Part shown: piece by piece, positions 62,567 to 64,000 of the stretch
How the letters are laid out: every line of letters starts with the position of its first letter
Numbering within the stretch: position 1 is the stretch's first letter
DNA from: Flavobacteriales bacterium
GTDB taxonomy: Bacteria > Bacteroidota > Bacteroidia > Flavobacteriales_F > PHOS-HE28
Assembly: GCA_016710965.1 (NCBI GenBank)
Contig: JADJTW010000003.1
Span: forward strand, 1-64,000
Direction: 5' to 3'
DNA length: 64,000 nucleotides
Made by a program: the position numbers and the translations under genes
Notes under the pieces: generated by a model
The model's input: only the letters and a program-made list of their open reading frames with translations
The model's database searches: none
Told to the model about the DNA's origin: nothing

Positions 62567-64000
62567 TCACTGCCGAACGACACGCGCGGTCCAAGCCGCA
62601 TCGCCCACGACCACATGCAACACGTATGCGCCCGGCGCCAATTCCGACAGCCCATAGACCGGTGAGCGCCCATTGGCCAGTCCGACCTGCTTGCTCCACA
62701 CCCATCGGCCTTGTGGATCGTAAATCTCGACCCGCGCGATCTCCTCGACTGTTCCCTCAAAGCCGATCCACAGGTGATCGGTGAACACGGTCGGGAAAAC
62801 GCGGAGTCCGCGGCCACCATCCTCTGAAGCGATACCGACTTGCGTGAGCGTGTTGTGCGCCACGAGGAAATTCGGGATGCCATATCCCATGCTATCGTTC
62901 GGCGCGAAATAGAGCGAAGCGCTCTCACGAACAGCCTGCATCACCTCGTGCCCCGTACGCTCCGGGTGCAACTGCCACAGGCAAGCCACAAGTCCGGCGA
63001 GTATGGGTGAACTGAAGGAAGTGCCATTGAGCGGCGCTATGCTATCGCCTTGCGGGCGCAAAGCGATGGCACCCCAGCCCATGGCGCACACATCGGGCTT
63101 CACGCGGCCATCGGCACTGGGCCCCCACGAACTGAAGGGGGCATGCTCGCCGAAGCTGCCAACCGCACCAACCGCCAGGATGTCGATGGCGTCGGCGGCA
63201 GGACCGATGAAGTGCCACGCGCTCTGCCCGGAATTGCCGGCGCTGTTCACCGGGATCATGCCCTTCTGCGAAGCCATGCTCGCGGCGATACTGATGCGTG
63301 CCGTGGTTCCATCGAGGTCGGCGTACGCGTGGTTCTGCAGCGAGTCGTCGAACTCGGTATAGCCGAGCGAGGTGTTGAGCACGTCGCAGCCGATGCTGTC
63401 CGCGAGTTCGGCGCCAGCCACCCAATTGTCCTCCTCTACGATGTACTCCGAGGCAACCTCTTCGGTCCGCAGCAGTACGTAATCGGCAGCGGGCGCAGTG
63501 CCTTGCAGGAAACCTGGAAGGATCCCTGTCATGCACGAGAGCACCGATCGCCCATGCCAATGATCGTCATAGACATCGCCATCGTGGTTCACCATGTCGC
63601 GCTCTAGCACTACTCCTTCGCGCGCGCGCAGGTCGTCGAAGGCCGGTAGCGAATCGGCGTCCTCGAAGCCGCTATCGAGCACACCGATGAGCATGCCTTG
63701 TCCCTTCGCGTCCATGGCGTGCAGGAGATGGCCGTTCATCTGGCTGATCTGCAACCAGCTCGCGCCATAGTCAGCGGGCTCACCGCCACGAGGACCGGCC
63801 ATTGGCGCTGCCACTTCTAGCGTGAACTTCTCCGGAGCAGGCGTGGTGCCGATCAATGCGCGCGTTCCGCGCACATGCGAAACGAAGGGCAGTTGCCCGA
63901 TAGCATCGATCGCGGTGGCATCGGTGCTTCGGATCGTGATGGCATTGAACCATTTGCTGCGGTTGATGAGCTGCACATCGCCGATGCCGAGCACGATGGT
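62567..64000 (-). CDS. Secreted S8 subtilisin-like peptidase with T9SS sorting domain (5' end outside window)
   Basis: At least 477 residues are encoded here; the frame is open to the window edge, so the signal peptide and part of the propeptide are missing. The catalytic triad is Asp in IGVLDSGFED, His in DHWHGRSVLS and Ser in NGTSFSSPILAG; the oxyanion Asn lies in VNSAGNSGQS. The domain order (propeptide-like start, S8 domain, then a C-terminal sorting domain from RVFPTVFTD to WTARVVRQ) is typical of Bacteroidota secreted proteases. It probably degrades external protein. aat begins two bases after it. Confidence 0.93.
   Translation of the reverse strand, partial: TIVLGIGDVQLINRSKWFNAITIRSTDATAIDAIGQLPFVSHVRGTRALIGTTPAPEKFTLEVAAPMAGPRGGEPADYGASWLQISQMNGHLLHAMDAKGQGMLIGVLDSGFEDADSLPAFDDLRAREGVVLERDMVNHDGDVYDDHWHGRSVLSCMTGILPGFLQGTAPAADYVLLRTEEVASEYIVEEDNWVAGAELADSIGCDVLNTSLGYTEFDDSLQNHAYADLDGTTARISIAASMASQKGMIPVNSAGNSGQSAWHFIGPAADAIDILAVGAVGSFGEHAPFSSWGPSADGRVKPDVCAMGWGAIALRPQGDSIAPLNGTSFSSPILAGLVACLWQLHPERTGHEVMQAVRESASLYFAPNDSMGYGIPNFLVAHNTLTQVGIASEDGGRGLRVFPTVFTDHLWIGFEGTVEEIARVEIYDPQGRWVWSKQVGLANGRSPVYGLSELAPGAYVLHVVVGDAAWTARVVRQ

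Overview
The window is about 64 kb of GC-rich bacterial chromosome, densely packed on both strands. It comes from a member of Bacteroidota, most likely a GC-rich Flavobacteriales-like lineage. At least eight secreted proteins end in a type IX secretion (T9SS) type-A sorting domain, and several genes are preceded by the Bacteroidota -7 promoter TAnnTTTG (exact at 19822, 35286, 53822 and 58927). DUF5723, choice-of-anchor-L, CotH and PorE-like TPR/PD40/OmpA proteins point the same way. I see no rRNA, tRNA, integrase or cas gene.

Layout. 1-4250: a decayed low-GC ATPase fragment, two small secreted proteins, a truncated duplicate of the rarA promoter and start, rarA, then a 31-G homopolymer running into a 65-bp tandem repeat array. 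4250-17435: membrane and outer-membrane proteins, an SMR exporter, proC, T9SS cargo, a PorE-like protein overlapping queE, a KirBac channel and an M14 peptidase. 17900-21600: acs followed by a toxin-antitoxin pair with a broken toxin, flanked by a second copy of the acs 3' end, then degenerate DNA and a HAD gene. 21660-35030: mostly secreted proteins, with folD, a YfiT-like DinB protein, a histone-H1-like protein and a frameshifted ppsA. 35280-39330: a tight run (TPR protein, ComA-type synthase, rhodanese, DedA, aroE). 39330-46900: hydrolase, FtsB-like protein, sulfotransferase, SlyD, CotH protein and a fused methylmalonyl-CoA mutase. 46930-50530: a REP/RAYT locus, a palindrome array with a strict 49-bp period, then hipBA and an Smr gene. 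50530-57510: methyltransferase, recR, glycosyltransferase, a 2-oxoacid dehydrogenase E2 and a second PorE-like protein. 57549-64000: exonuclease, FAH hydrolase, a Kdo-precursor cluster, DUF2141, aat and a subtilase that runs off the window.

The most notable find is the Kdo cluster. kdsA and a kdsC-like phosphatase flank a gene in which a TalC/FSA-type transaldolase is joined to a CBS pair resembling the one in KdsD. This looks like arabinose-5-phosphate supply with the usual SIS isomerase domain swapped for an aldolase. Also unusual are REP palindromes inserted in frame inside their own RAYT gene, the acs 3'-end duplication around the toxin-antitoxin cassette (every difference between copies is synonymous), and a single-chain MutA-MutB mutase.

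Three otherwise intact genes (ppsA, dedA, the GT2 gene) are each broken by the apparent loss of one G from a short G run. Together with the 31-G tract this suggests consensus errors, so frameshift calls here should be treated with care.
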